64,000 nt of DNA from an uncultured Chloroflexales bacterium (GTDB taxonomy: Bacteria; Chloroflexota; Chloroflexia; Chloroflexales; Chloroflexaceae): the NCBI GenBank assembly GCA_937902315.1, contig CALGUG010000009.1:96329-160328 (forward strand), read 5' to 3'. The position numbers were made by a program, and so were the translations under genes. Below, one piece after another: positions 26,210-34,373 of this stretch. Every line of letters starts with the position of its first letter. Position 1 is the stretch's first letter. Below the pieces are notes generated by a model that was given only the letters and a program-made list of their open reading frames with translations, searched no databases and was not told the origin of the DNA.

Positions 26210-27058
26210 ATGGACGTTGAGATAAAAGAAGCGCGCTCGATTTTGACGTCCCAGCGCAGCGGTTTTCTAGCTTCTGGACCGTATCCTTTCACCCATACGC
26301 TTGCGGCCTACACCGGCTGCGGCTTTGGAGCGACCACCTGCGGCTTGTACTGTTATGCCCAGTTTATGCCGAATTGGGGCTTTCACTTTAACGATAAAAC
26401 CTGGGGCAGCTTTGTACAGGCCAAACAGAATGCGCCCGAACTGCTCGCCAAAACCTTGAGCCAGATGTCGAGCGAGCGCCGACGCAGTCTGCGCATCTTT
26501 ATGTCGTCGAGCACCGATCCCTATCAGCCGCTCGAAACAAAGTTCGGCCTGACGCGCGCATGTCTGGAGGTCTTTCGCGCTTTCGACGACCTCGATCTGC
26601 TGGTGATCCAAACCCGTTCGCCCACGGTGATGCGCGATTTTGACCTGATCGCAGAAATACCGTATGCTTGGCTTTCGATGACGATCGAGACCGATGACCA
26701 AGAGCTGTTGCGGAGCATGCGAGGCGGCCCGGCTTTAGCTAAGCGTTTCGAGGCGGTGCGCGAGGCCAATGCGCGCGGCATCGCCGCTCAGATCGCGGTG
26801 AGCCCGTGTTTGCCGTTTAGCGACGCCTTTGCGACCAAGCTGCTGCGTTCTGGCGCGAAGCGAATCGTTGTCGATACCTGTGTCGATGGAGATGGTTCGG
26901 GAGGCCAACGCACGGCCCGTAGCCTCTATCCCAGCTTTAATCCGGCTTGGCGCGACCGAGAGGCCCCTCGGCAGCTCTTTGAAGAACTACGCGCTTTGGG
27001 TGCGGATGTGGGCTGGAGCACCCAAGGCTTTTGTGGCATTCCACCTCGGACCCTGTAG
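26210..27058 (+). CDS. Radical SAM protein of the SPL-like (SplB/Rv2578c) group
   Basis: Protein of 282 residues with a Cys cluster YTGCGFGATTCGLYCYAQ near residues 35-52. The YCYA end is characteristic of spore-photoproduct-lyase-like radical SAM proteins that bind a 4Fe-4S cluster and cleave S-adenosylmethionine. The spacing is Cys-x6-Cys-x3-Cys instead of the usual x3/x2, so the cluster loop is expanded. Downstream segments RIFMSSSTDPYQPLE, LVIQTRSP and WLSMTIETDD fit the barrel strands of this group. GGAG precedes the ATG. The stop is 15 bases before a DUF2723 gene on the same strand, so they may be one operon. The reaction is unknown. Confidence 0.8.
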   Translation: MDVEIKEARSILTSQRSGFLASGPYPFTHTLAAYTGCGFGATTCGLYCYAQFMPNWGFHFNDKTWGSFVQAKQNAPELLAKTLSQMSSERRRSLRIFMSSSTDPYQPLETKFGLTRACLEVFRAFDDLDLLVIQTRSPTVMRDFDLIAEIPYAWLSMTIETDDQELLRSMRGGPALAKRFEAVREANARGIAAQIAVSPCLPFSDAFATKLLRSGAKRIVVDTCVDGDGSGGQRTARSLYPSFNPAWRDREAPRQLFEELRALGADVGWSTQGFCGIPPRTL

Positions 27059-27073
27059 CTTTCGTGAGTGCGC

Positions 27074-28588
27074 ATGAAACGATGGATCCTCTCTGTTGCT
27101 GTGTTCGTTGCTTTTTTGGCTCTCTACACCTACACGGCCGCGCCAAGTGTGCTTTCGGGCGATTCGGCCGAGTTTCAGATGGCCGCCGTGCTGTTGGGCG
27201 TGCCGCACCCAACCACCTATCCTCTCTACATTTTGTTGGCTAAGCTCAACACCTTGATGTTGCCCTTCGGCGATCTGGCTTGGCGCGTTACCATGCTCTC
27301 GGCGATCGCGGCGGCGGCGGCGCTGGGGCTTTTTCATGCTTTGCTTCAGCGGCTGAGCGGCTCGCGGCTGGCGGCTCTGCTGGCGACGCTCTTTTTGGGC
27401 TGCTCCCCGGGCCTTTGGAACGCGGCCACGGTCGCCGAAGTCTACGCCCTGTTGGTCTTGCTGCTGGTGAGCTTGGCCTGTCTGCTCTACCTTGATCAGC
27501 GCCGCTCCAAAGCCCGCGCGAGTCGCTACCTCTATCTCGCCAGCTTTGTAACTGCCTTGGGCTTTAGCTATCACGGCCTGTTTGTGATCTGTGGCGTGCC
27601 GCTGTTCGTCGCCTATCTGCTGTGGCGCAGCCCGGTCTGGCGCACTGCTAAGCTGAGCGATCTGCTGCCGGATTGGTCGTTTGAGGAGTGGTCGCGGCTG
27701 GTGCTGAGCTTCGCACTGGGCTTTCTGCCGCTGCTCTACCCGATCGTGCAGTACGCGCTGTATGGCCCCTTCAACGGCTGGGATTACGGCCTGCCGACCC
27801 ACTACTTTTGGGGATCTCCTCAGAGCTGGGGCGAGCTGTTCGATCTGCTGGGCGGCGGTGTGGTGCGGCGCGGCATCTTTCGCATACCGAGCGCGGGCGA
27901 GGCAGGCGAGACCCTGCGCATGCTGAGCGAGCGCATGTGGTTTGAGTTTGGGCCGCTGGGCGTCTGGGTCGGTCTGGGCGGCGCGCTGGCGCTCTTTCAA
28001 CGCCAGAAGCTGCTCTTCGCTGGCTCGCTGTGGGTGTTTCTGATCACGGCGCTCTACCTCTTTTTGCTAGGCCCTGCGGTTGCCGACGCGCCAGTCTTCA
28101 CTCTGCCAATGCTGCTGCCTTGGTCTCTCTGGATCACCTTCGGCATGGCGGCGATCATCAAAGGTTTGCGCTTTCCACGGCGCTTCAAGGTGCGTTATGC
28201 GCGGCCCGCGCTTGTGTTGGTGCTCTTCGCCTTGACCTTGATCTGGTGCCAATCGCGCTACCCCTATTCGAACAAAAATTGGCTGTGGCTTTTCCGCGAC
28301 TTCGCTGAGACGACCCTAGCTCAGGTCGAGCCGAATGCGGTGATTATGACCCACTGGGAACAGGGCATGCTTTTGCAGTACCTTCATCTGGTCGAAAAGC
28401 AACGCCCCGATGTCTGGATCGATGTCAACGAGCCAGGCGATGACCCGTGGATGGAACGCGCTCAGCGGCGCTATGCCGATCGACCGGTCTACTTTGTGGG
28501 CCGCACAACCACACTCGAGGCCGAGGGTTACCAAGCCGAGATCATCTTCGCGGCTGACTATGCCGATCTCTTTCGGGCTGTTCCATAA
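27074..28588 (+). CDS. DUF2723-type membrane protein (glycosyltransferase-like)
   Basis: Integral membrane protein of 504 residues. The N-terminal hallmark is TAAPSVLSGDSAEFQMAA then LGVPHPTTYPLYILLA (about residues 21-58), as in DUF2723/GT-C-like proteins; the Asp in GDSAEF is a candidate catalytic residue. About ten hydrophobic segments follow, then a soluble C-terminal domain of about 110 residues with AVIMTHWEQGMLLQYLHLVE and VDVNEPGDDPW-like sequence. Members are thought to transfer sugars from lipid carriers; a eukaryotic relative is TMEM260, an O-mannosyltransferase. I used the ATG at 27074; a GTG two codons earlier is possible. It may be co-transcribed with the radical SAM gene. Confidence 0.85.
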   Translation: MKRWILSVAVFVAFLALYTYTAAPSVLSGDSAEFQMAAVLLGVPHPTTYPLYILLAKLNTLMLPFGDLAWRVTMLSAIAAAAALGLFHALLQRLSGSRLAALLATLFLGCSPGLWNAATVAEVYALLVLLLVSLACLLYLDQRRSKARASRYLYLASFVTALGFSYHGLFVICGVPLFVAYLLWRSPVWRTAKLSDLLPDWSFEEWSRLVLSFALGFLPLLYPIVQYALYGPFNGWDYGLPTHYFWGSPQSWGELFDLLGGGVVRRGIFRIPSAGEAGETLRMLSERMWFEFGPLGVWVGLGGALALFQRQKLLFAGSLWVFLITALYLFLLGPAVADAPVFTLPMLLPWSLWITFGMAAIIKGLRFPRRFKVRYARPALVLVLFALTLIWCQSRYPYSNKNWLWLFRDFAETTLAQVEPNAVIMTHWEQGMLLQYLHLVEKQRPDVWIDVNEPGDDPWMERAQRRYADRPVYFVGRTTTLEAEGYQAEIIFAADYADLFRAVP

Positions 28589-28804
28589 GTGATCGGAGCG
28601 CCTACTTCAAACCTGATAAAGCTGAACGCACGTTGTTAAAGCTCAACGGGAGCATTTCAGCCTCATCCAAAGCGCGAAACCGATAGATCCGTCCCTTGCC
28701 AAGCCTGCTATCTCGCTTTCTGATCGATGATTTGTTTGGCAAAGAGAAGCAAATAGCGTGTACAATAGTGGCGTTTGTGCCTGATTGATAACATCGAGGT
28801 TGAT

Positions 28805-30889
28805 ATGCCGATTCATGTTCAAGACCAAGGGTGGATTCTTGAAACCCGTTCGACGGGCTATGCGATTGGCCTAAACGAGATTGGCGTTGTAACCCATCGC
28901 TATTGGGGCGCGCGCCTGCCGTTTGTCGCCGATTATCCTGCGCCCGCTCCTGTTCAAGAGTGGGCAAGCTTTAATGGCTATCTCCATCGTACCAACGCGG
29001 AATATCCGCCCTACGGTGGTACTTCCTATACTGATCCGACCTTGAAGGTTAGCTTCGCCGACGGTGTGCGCGACGTCGTTGTGCGCTTCGAGCGCGCCGA
29101 AGTCGACGGCGAGACTCTCTCGCTCTACCTGAAAGATGCGCACTACCCCTTCCAAGTTGTGCTGCACTACCGCGTCCACGCCGACTACGACCTGATCGAG
29201 CGTTGGGTCACGGTCAGCAACACCGGCAGCGATCCTATCAATATCGAGCGCATCTTCTCGGCTCAGTGGCACCTGCCGACCAGCACCGAGCTCTACCGCT
29301 TCACCCACTTGAACGGGCGCTGGATCGACGAGACCCACATTCGTCGCGAGCCGCTGGTGCAGGGCATCAAGACGATCGAGAGCCGCCGCATCGTCACCAG
29401 CCAGCACCACAACCCCTGGTTCGCGATCGATCGTGGCTCCGCCACCGAAGAGCAGGGCGAGGTTTGGTTCGGTGTCTTGGCTTGGAGCGGCAACTGGAAG
29501 CTGAACGCCGAGGTGACCGACTTCCTCTCGACGCGCGTCAATATCGGCATCAACGACTGGGACTTCACTTGGCGCCTCAATGCAGGCGAGAGCTTTAGCA
29601 CGCCCAGCAGCTTTGCTGGCTACACCAAAGAGGGCTTTACGGGCGCGAGCCAACGTCTGCACGACTACATTCGCGACAACGTGCTGCCGCACGGCAAGAA
29701 GCTTCACAAGGTGCTCTACAACTCTTGGGAGGCGACCACTTTCAATGTCGACGAAGAGTCGCAGATCAAGTTGGCCGAGCTGGCCGCCGAAATGGGCGTC
29801 GAGCTGTTTGTGATGGATGACGGTTGGTTCGCGGGCCGCAACAAAGACAACGCCGGCTTGGGCGACTGGTGGCCCGATCCCAAGAAGTTCCCCAACGGCC
29901 TTGGCCCGCTTGTCAAGCGCGTCAACGAGCTGGGTATGGATTTCGGCCTCTGGGTCGAGCCGGAGATGGTCAACCCCAACAGTGAGCTCTATCGCGCCCA
30001 CCCTGATTGGGTCATTCACTTCCCGACTCGCGAGCGCTCGCTGCTGCGCGATCAGCTGATCCTCAACCTTGGGCGCAGCGATGTACAGAACTATATCATC
30101 GAGAAGATCGATACGCTCCTGAGCGATTACAACATCAAGTTCATCAAGTGGGATATGAACCGCAACGTCAGCGAGCCGGGCTGGCCCGACGCACCCGGCG
30201 ACCAGCGCGAGCTGTGGGTGCGCTACGTGCAGGGCGTCTATCACGTCTGGGGTACGCTGGCCAAACGCCACCCCGATGTGATCTGGCAGAGCTGTTCGGG
30301 CGGTGGCGGTCGCGCCGATATGGGCATTCTGCGCTTGGCCGACCAGATCTGGATCAGCGATAATACCGATCCAGCCGCTCGTCTTCGTATCCAAGAGGGC
30401 TTCTCGCAGGTCTACCCGGCCAACACTATGGAGGCTTGGGTCACCGATATGGGCGCCTCGTACTTCCCGCTGAAGTTCCGCTTCCACGTGAGCATGTGCG
30501 GCTCGTTGGGTGTGGGCGGCCACTTGATCCACTGGGGCCCCGAGCTGCGCGCCGAGGCTGCGCAGTACATCGCGCTCTACAAAGAGATCCGCGAGATCGT
30601 TCAGTTCGGCGATCAGTACCGTCTGCGCTCGCCCCACGAGTTCCCCTACTCGGCGGTTCAGTACGTCAGCAAGGATAAATCTGAGGCGGTGCTCTTCACC
30701 TTCCGCACTCACATCCCCTTCCCGGCTCAGATCGCGCCGATCACGCTGCGCGGCCTCGACCCCGATGCGCTCTACGAGGTCGAAGGCTACGGCACTCGCT
30801 CGGGCGCCGCTTGGATGCAGGCCGGTCTGCGGGTCAAGCTCGAACAGGACTTCAGCAGCGAGGTGATCCGCATCCGCCGCGTGGGCTAG
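28805..30889 (+). CDS. Alpha-galactosidase, GH36
   Basis: Enzyme of 694 residues that hydrolyses terminal alpha-1,6-linked galactose from oligosaccharides such as melibiose and raffinose. The architecture is an N-terminal beta-sandwich (about residues 1-290), a TIM barrel and a C-terminal beta domain. Catalytic signatures are FIKWDMNR (nucleophile Asp, about residue 450) and WISDNTDPAARLR (acid/base Asp region, about 516-528), with SCSGGGGRADMGIL between. LFVMDDGWFAGRNKDN and LWVEPEMVNPNSELY are further GH36 motifs. There is no signal peptide, so cytoplasmic. The ATG at 28805 has GAGG upstream; a GTG at 28775 is less likely. No sugar transporter is adjacent. A 613-codon antisense frame is a coding-bias shadow. 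Confidence 0.95.
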   Translation: MPIHVQDQGWILETRSTGYAIGLNEIGVVTHRYWGARLPFVADYPAPAPVQEWASFNGYLHRTNAEYPPYGGTSYTDPTLKVSFADGVRDVVVRFERAEVDGETLSLYLKDAHYPFQVVLHYRVHADYDLIERWVTVSNTGSDPINIERIFSAQWHLPTSTELYRFTHLNGRWIDETHIRREPLVQGIKTIESRRIVTSQHHNPWFAIDRGSATEEQGEVWFGVLAWSGNWKLNAEVTDFLSTRVNIGINDWDFTWRLNAGESFSTPSSFAGYTKEGFTGASQRLHDYIRDNVLPHGKKLHKVLYNSWEATTFNVDEESQIKLAELAAEMGVELFVMDDGWFAGRNKDNAGLGDWWPDPKKFPNGLGPLVKRVNELGMDFGLWVEPEMVNPNSELYRAHPDWVIHFPTRERSLLRDQLILNLGRSDVQNYIIEKIDTLLSDYNIKFIKWDMNRNVSEPGWPDAPGDQRELWVRYVQGVYHVWGTLAKRHPDVIWQSCSGGGGRADMGILRLADQIWISDNTDPAARLRIQEGFSQVYPANTMEAWVTDMGASYFPLKFRFHVSMCGSLGVGGHLIHWGPELRAEAAQYIALYKEIREIVQFGDQYRLRSPHEFPYSAVQYVSKDKSEAVLFTFRTHIPFPAQIAPITLRGLDPDALYEVEGYGTRSGAAWMQAGLRVKLEQDFSSEVIRIRRVG

Positions 30890-30922
30890 CTCACTTCGCC
30901 CATTTGCAGCTAAACACAGCAG

Positions 30923-30960
30923 AGACCTGTTAGGCTTTCCAGCTTAACAGGTCTTTGTTT
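30923..30960 (+). terminator. Terminator of the alpha-galactosidase gene
   Basis: AGACCTGTTA pairs perfectly with TAACAGGTCT across a 12-base loop, followed by TTGTTT. Confidence 0.75.
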
Positions 30961-30979
30961 GTCGGGCCTTTGCTTCATA

Positions 30980-31037
30980 TGGCGGAGACGTCTCAACCTA
31001 CCATTCGGCTTCTGGCGCGTCCGCCTCCGGCTATCAA
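30980..31037 (+). repeat. REP-like dispersed element, family 1 (copy G)
   Basis: TGGCGGAGACG at the left and core GCGTCCGCCTCCGGCTAT at the right; first element of a 375-bp repeat island that fills the space after the alpha-galactosidase gene. Confidence 0.78.
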
Positions 31038-31098
31038 ACAGCTTGTTCACTACATTCGGCTTCTATTTATGCGCCGCGTCCCTTTGCTCACTGCGCCT

Positions 31099-31212
31099 TA
31101 TATCAAATCCGGTGAATCACTTACTTTTTGGCCTTCGGCAGAGCGGAACGTGACTCGGCTTTTCGTTTTTCTGAGCGAAGAGCATGCAGGTCTTTAAACG
31201 GATTTGGTATCA
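31099..31212 (+). repeat. MITE-like element, family 2 (copy b)
   Basis: Ends TATCAAATCCGG and ACGGATTTGGTATC are inverted repeats. Internal TTTTTGGCCTTCGGCAGAGC and TTTTCTGAGCGAAGAGCATG. About 114 bp, the typical length of the family. Confidence 0.75.
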
Positions 31213-31240
31213 GTCTGGAAGATCACGAATGAGGGGGAAT

Positions 31241-31356
31241 GCATACTCCCTTCTCCCGCAATGCGGGAGAAGGGCTGGGGATGAGGGCAGGTTAGCCCAT
31301 CTGATAGCCGTAGGCGGACGCGCTAGGGCTCGAATGGAAGCTTGTGACCTTGCCGC
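31241..31356 (-). repeat. Composite family-3 plus family-1 element (copy H)
   Basis: CCCTTCTCCCGCAATGCGGG and GAGAAGGG form a hairpin, followed by GGCTGGGGATGAGGGCAGG, then the family-1 core GATAGCCGTAGGCGGACGCG (31303-31322). The same order occurs at 25595-25706. The rest of 31357-31450 shows nothing. Confidence 0.75.
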
Positions 31357-31450
31357 TAAAGCGCGAAGCTTATTAGGCGGGTTGACATAAGGAAACGAGC
31401 GTTGGAAAAGTATTGTGTGGATAGCTTAGCAGCTTTGCTATGACACAATT

Positions 31451-31490
31451 AAAAACAGCGTATTGCTGCATGTTAATGGCCAATACGCTG
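31451..31490 (-). terminator. Terminator of the TetR gene
   Basis: CAGCGTATTG pairs with CAATACGCTG across 15 bases; TTTTT follows on the minus strand. Confidence 0.8.
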
Positions 31491-31497
31491 AGATATG

Positions 31498-32169
31498 CTA
31501 TTTTCGCAGCCCTTCGATATAGATCTGGCGAATATTATTGGTGATCTCCGGGAGCGTTAGGCCTCTCACTTCGATCTGATAGGCCAGCAGAGGCGGTGAT
31601 ACCGATGCTAATAAGCTATCGGCGACTAAAATCGGATTGCAGTCTCTGAGCTTCTCCTCGGTCTTAGCCTGATCCAAAAGCCCGACGATTTGTTGGTGTA
31701 GCCAGGTGTAGAAAGGACCTTGGAAGATCTCGCGGCGTCGTAGCCCGCTTGATGCCTCTTGCATGGCGGCTAGTAAGGGGATATGGGTGGCGGTCATTCT
31801 GATCAGCTCGCGAGACAGAAAGTCCAACTGTTCAAAGGCGCTGCGTGTGCCTTGTGTGGCTTCGAATTGAGCTGTAATAAGCTGCTGGAAGCGCTCGATA
31901 TCGTCCCAGAGCAGGGCTAAACAGAGTTCGCCTTTGTGGGCAAAACGTCGATAGAGCGTTCCGACCCCGACCTGAGCAGCATGAGCGATCTCGTTCATGC
32001 TGGTCTCTTCGACACCTTTGCTGGCAAAGAGCTGACGAGCCGCTGCCAAAACGCGTTCGCGGTTCTCGATCGCATCGCGGCGTTCGCGGCGTATACGAAC
32101 TGGCTTGTCTTGATTCGCTGCCGTCCGCGTTTGACGGCTGTAGCGCTGAACCTTCTTAACGCTGTTCAT
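31498..32169 (-). CDS. TetR/AcrR-family transcriptional regulator
   Basis: Regulator of 223 residues. A basic N-terminal tail (about residues 1-30, rich in Arg/Lys) precedes the helix-turn-helix domain: NRERVLAAARQLFASKGVEE, MNEIAHAAQVGVGTLYRRF and AHKGELCLALL, typical of TetR proteins. The C-terminal ligand-binding and dimerisation domain has no closer match I can name. I chose the ATG at 32169 (AGGA upstream), which gives the usual length; an in-frame ATG at 32241 adds 24 unlike residues. It is divergent from the caspase-like gene with 380 bases between, so it might control that gene or itself; no target site is clear. Confidence 0.88.
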   Translation of the reverse strand: MNSVKKVQRYSRQTRTAANQDKPVRIRRERRDAIENRERVLAAARQLFASKGVEETSMNEIAHAAQVGVGTLYRRFAHKGELCLALLWDDIERFQQLITAQFEATQGTRSAFEQLDFLSRELIRMTATHIPLLAAMQEASSGLRRREIFQGPFYTWLHQQIVGLLDQAKTEEKLRDCNPILVADSLLASVSPPLLAYQIEVRGLTLPEITNNIRQIYIEGLRK

Positions 32170-32388
32170 GACAATCCTATCGGTTATAACATATAAGCTT
32201 AGAATTCTTGAGGGTATATTCGCCCGCCAGAGCTCGCACATGTCCTCTTGCTAATAAACCCGCTTGATTGCTTTGTGTGTGTTCGTTCCTTTTCAACACC
32301 AGACTTGCGGTAGAGCCGAACTTCTCGTGCCAGGTCGCTTAATTGTTTGTTGATGCTAATTCGTTATGCTATTGTATAAGAAGAACGT

Positions 32389-32442
32389 ATGGTATAACAG
32401 TCCGGTATTATAAAAACGGAGTATTCTCCATTATTGTACCAT
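32389..32442. promoter_or_regulatory. Imperfect inverted repeat upstream of the caspase-like gene
   Basis: ATGGTATAAC (32389) and ATTGTACCAT (ends 32442) match at 8 of 10 paired positions and enclose a small GGAGTATTCTCC palindrome. The region 32170-32549 is AT-rich and may hold divergent promoters. Weak evidence. Confidence 0.3.
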
Positions 32443-32549
32443 AGGAAGCAAGCGGGAGGAACTAGGGGAGATACTTTTTTTTGGGAAATCGGTACTAATA
32501 CTATAAAGAGACCTACGATGGTATCCTGTTTAGCTCAAGGAGGCCTCTG

Positions 32550-33965
32550 ATGACGTTTAGTCAAGGTCGCGCACTCTTGATCGGGGTTGATCTCTATAAA
32601 CATAGACAGGGACACAACGTTCCTCAGACTGCAAATGATATTGGTGCGCTTGCTGAGGTCTTACAAGATCCCCAGTATTGTGGATATCCGACGGAGCAGA
32701 TTCAGGTTTTGACGGGCGAGCAGGCTACTCGCGAGCAGATCTTGGCAGGCTTCCAAAAGCTCGCAGGTGAGGCCAAAGAGACCGATACAGTGATTATTTT
32801 TTACGCTGGCCATGGGTTTTTCTCGCTCGATAGTAAGTACTGTCTTTCCTGTTACGATTCCACCTTTGAGGCAGGCCATATTAAACCGGACCAAGCTCTC
32901 CCTGAGGCTGAGCTTGTTGAGGCGCTTCGTTATATTAAGTCGCAGCGGCTTTTATTGCTCGTGAATGCTTGCCATTCGGGTAAAGTGTCACCATCCTTAG
33001 GCGCCGAGACAGCCTCCGATGACCTCCAAAGTCAGTCGCTGCCTATGGGCTTGGCTAATGCCTTGCTTTCGGCAGGCGCAGGACGGGCGATTATTACAGC
33101 CTGTCGCGGCGGCCAAAAGGCCTATTACGATGAGGACGCAAAGTTAACCTACTTTGGCGAAGATCTTATCAACGGCTTTAAGGGCGAAGGGCCATCAAGC
33201 AATAACGGCTATATCGGCCTGTTCGACCTCTACGCCTATTTGTACCATAGTGTGACTGGACGTAACCAAAAACAAGAGCCGGAGCTGACCATTCTAAAAG
33301 GTGTTGGCCCCTTCCCGTTGGCGCTCTATAGAGGTGCGAAACAGCCCGGCGCTTTTGAGCCTGAGAGCGAAGCGATTCTCGATCAGACGGCGGTACGGCG
33401 TGTGAACCCGGCCTATAGCCAGAGTTTGGTCAAGCGTTACCACAATGTAAGCGTGTCTGGCAATGCTAGGGTTAGCAATATGGTCGTAGGCGATTCGTTC
33501 GGCCCGATCAACTATACCGATAGAAGCACAAACACCAACGTCTCCGGCATCGGCAATGCTGTCGGCCCGGGAGCGCGTAGCAATGTGGTACATACAGCTG
33601 GTGGAAGCTACGTCGGGGGCAATCAGAATAACTTCGGATCGATCGACAGTAGCATTGTGAATGTTGACTCGACTGTGAGCAATTCCAGCCAAACCGTCAA
33701 TAGCCAAAAGGGAGCGCCGGGCCTTGAACAACAACTGCGCTCGCTTCAGCAAGAGCTATTGAACGCCGTTACCACTTATCAGCCCGCTATTCGAGAGAAG
33801 GTTAAGAGCTATAGCGATGACTTGATTGAGGCGATTACCGTTTCACCTATCGATTTGGAAGCACTTAATGCTTGTCGCAGACTGCTGTTGCGTTCTCTCC
33901 AAGGCGGCCCTACCTACGTTACTCAACCCCTCAACCGTCTGCTTGAAGCGATTCCAGCAAACTAG
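32550..33965 (+). CDS. Caspase-like peptidase (C14 family) with repeat region and C-terminal helical domain
   Basis: Protein of 471 residues. The N-terminal ~265 residues are a caspase/metacaspase fold with the catalytic dyad His88 in YAGHGFF and Cys141 in VNACHSGK; RALLIGVDLY is the first strand. A Gly/Asn/Ser-rich segment (about residues 299-385) with GNARVSNMVVGD, GNAVGPGARSNVV and GGNQNNFGS looks like a short beta-helix. The last ~80 residues are helical (LEQQLRSLQQELLNAV). Prokaryotic caspases in multidomain proteins are usually thought to act in cell death or conflict systems, with the non-caspase part sensing a trigger. A perfect AAGGAGG precedes the ATG. It is monocistronic with a strong terminator. 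Confidence 0.85.
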   Translation: MTFSQGRALLIGVDLYKHRQGHNVPQTANDIGALAEVLQDPQYCGYPTEQIQVLTGEQATREQILAGFQKLAGEAKETDTVIIFYAGHGFFSLDSKYCLSCYDSTFEAGHIKPDQALPEAELVEALRYIKSQRLLLLVNACHSGKVSPSLGAETASDDLQSQSLPMGLANALLSAGAGRAIITACRGGQKAYYDEDAKLTYFGEDLINGFKGEGPSSNNGYIGLFDLYAYLYHSVTGRNQKQEPELTILKGVGPFPLALYRGAKQPGAFEPESEAILDQTAVRRVNPAYSQSLVKRYHNVSVSGNARVSNMVVGDSFGPINYTDRSTNTNVSGIGNAVGPGARSNVVHTAGGSYVGGNQNNFGSIDSSIVNVDSTVSNSSQTVNSQKGAPGLEQQLRSLQQELLNAVTTYQPAIREKVKSYSDDLIEAITVSPIDLEALNACRRLLLRSLQGGPTYVTQPLNRLLEAIPAN

Positions 33966-33987
33966 TTCTTTAGTGGTCTAACTTTGA

Positions 33988-34035
33988 GCGAGAAGCGATT
34001 TTGCCGTTGTGCTGAAAAATCGCTTCTCGCTTTTT
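33988..34035 (+). terminator. Terminator of the caspase-like gene
   Basis: GCGAGAAGCGATTTT pairs perfectly (15 bp) with AAAATCGCTTCTCGC, followed by TTTTT. Confidence 0.88.
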
Positions 34036-34060
34036 AGTGCTTGGCTTTATACAGGGCATG

Positions 34061-34187
34061 TGATACCAAAACCATTTAAAGACCTGCAGGCTCTTCGCTC
34101 AGAAAAACGAAAAGCCGGGAAAAGGAGAGTCACGTTCCGCTCTGTCGAAGGCCAAAGAGAACCTAATCAACCGGATTTGGTATGATA
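34061..34187 (-). repeat. MITE-like element, family 2 (copy c)
   Basis: Ends TGATACCAAAACC and CCGGATTTGGTATGATA. Internal sequence is the reverse complement of copy b, including GAAGGCCAAAGAG. It meets copy d head to head. Confidence 0.75.
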
Positions 34188-34313
34188 GCAAACCCGATTA
34201 CTTTATTGCTTTTTAGCCTGCAGCAGAGTTGGATGTGACTATTTCTTTGCTTTGTGTTTGTTTCTCCCCGTTGCAAGCAAGCAAATCTTCAAACGGGTTT
34301 GCTATAAGCTATC
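34183..34313 (+). repeat. MITE-like element, family 2 (copy d)
   Basis: Ends ATAGCAAACCCG and CGGGTTTGCTAT pair perfectly. The ends differ from those of copy b (AAATCCG/CGGATTT) by paired changes. Internal TTTTTAGCCTGCAGCAGAGT is a diverged version of the family centre. Confidence 0.7.
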
Positions 34314-34373
34314 ACAGTGGAATATGGGCATAAGCAAGTATCGCTTATGCCCACTTGCTAGTTATCGAAGGAG

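Noticed and set aside
28871..30712. A 613-codon open frame antisense to the alpha-galactosidase gene
   Set aside because: The sense frame is an unmistakable GH36 enzyme. The antisense frame is a shadow of its G/C-rich third positions, with no family motif.
30955..31197. Plus-strand open frames near 31 kb
   Set aside because: Composed of family-1 and family-2 repeats; no similarity to any protein.
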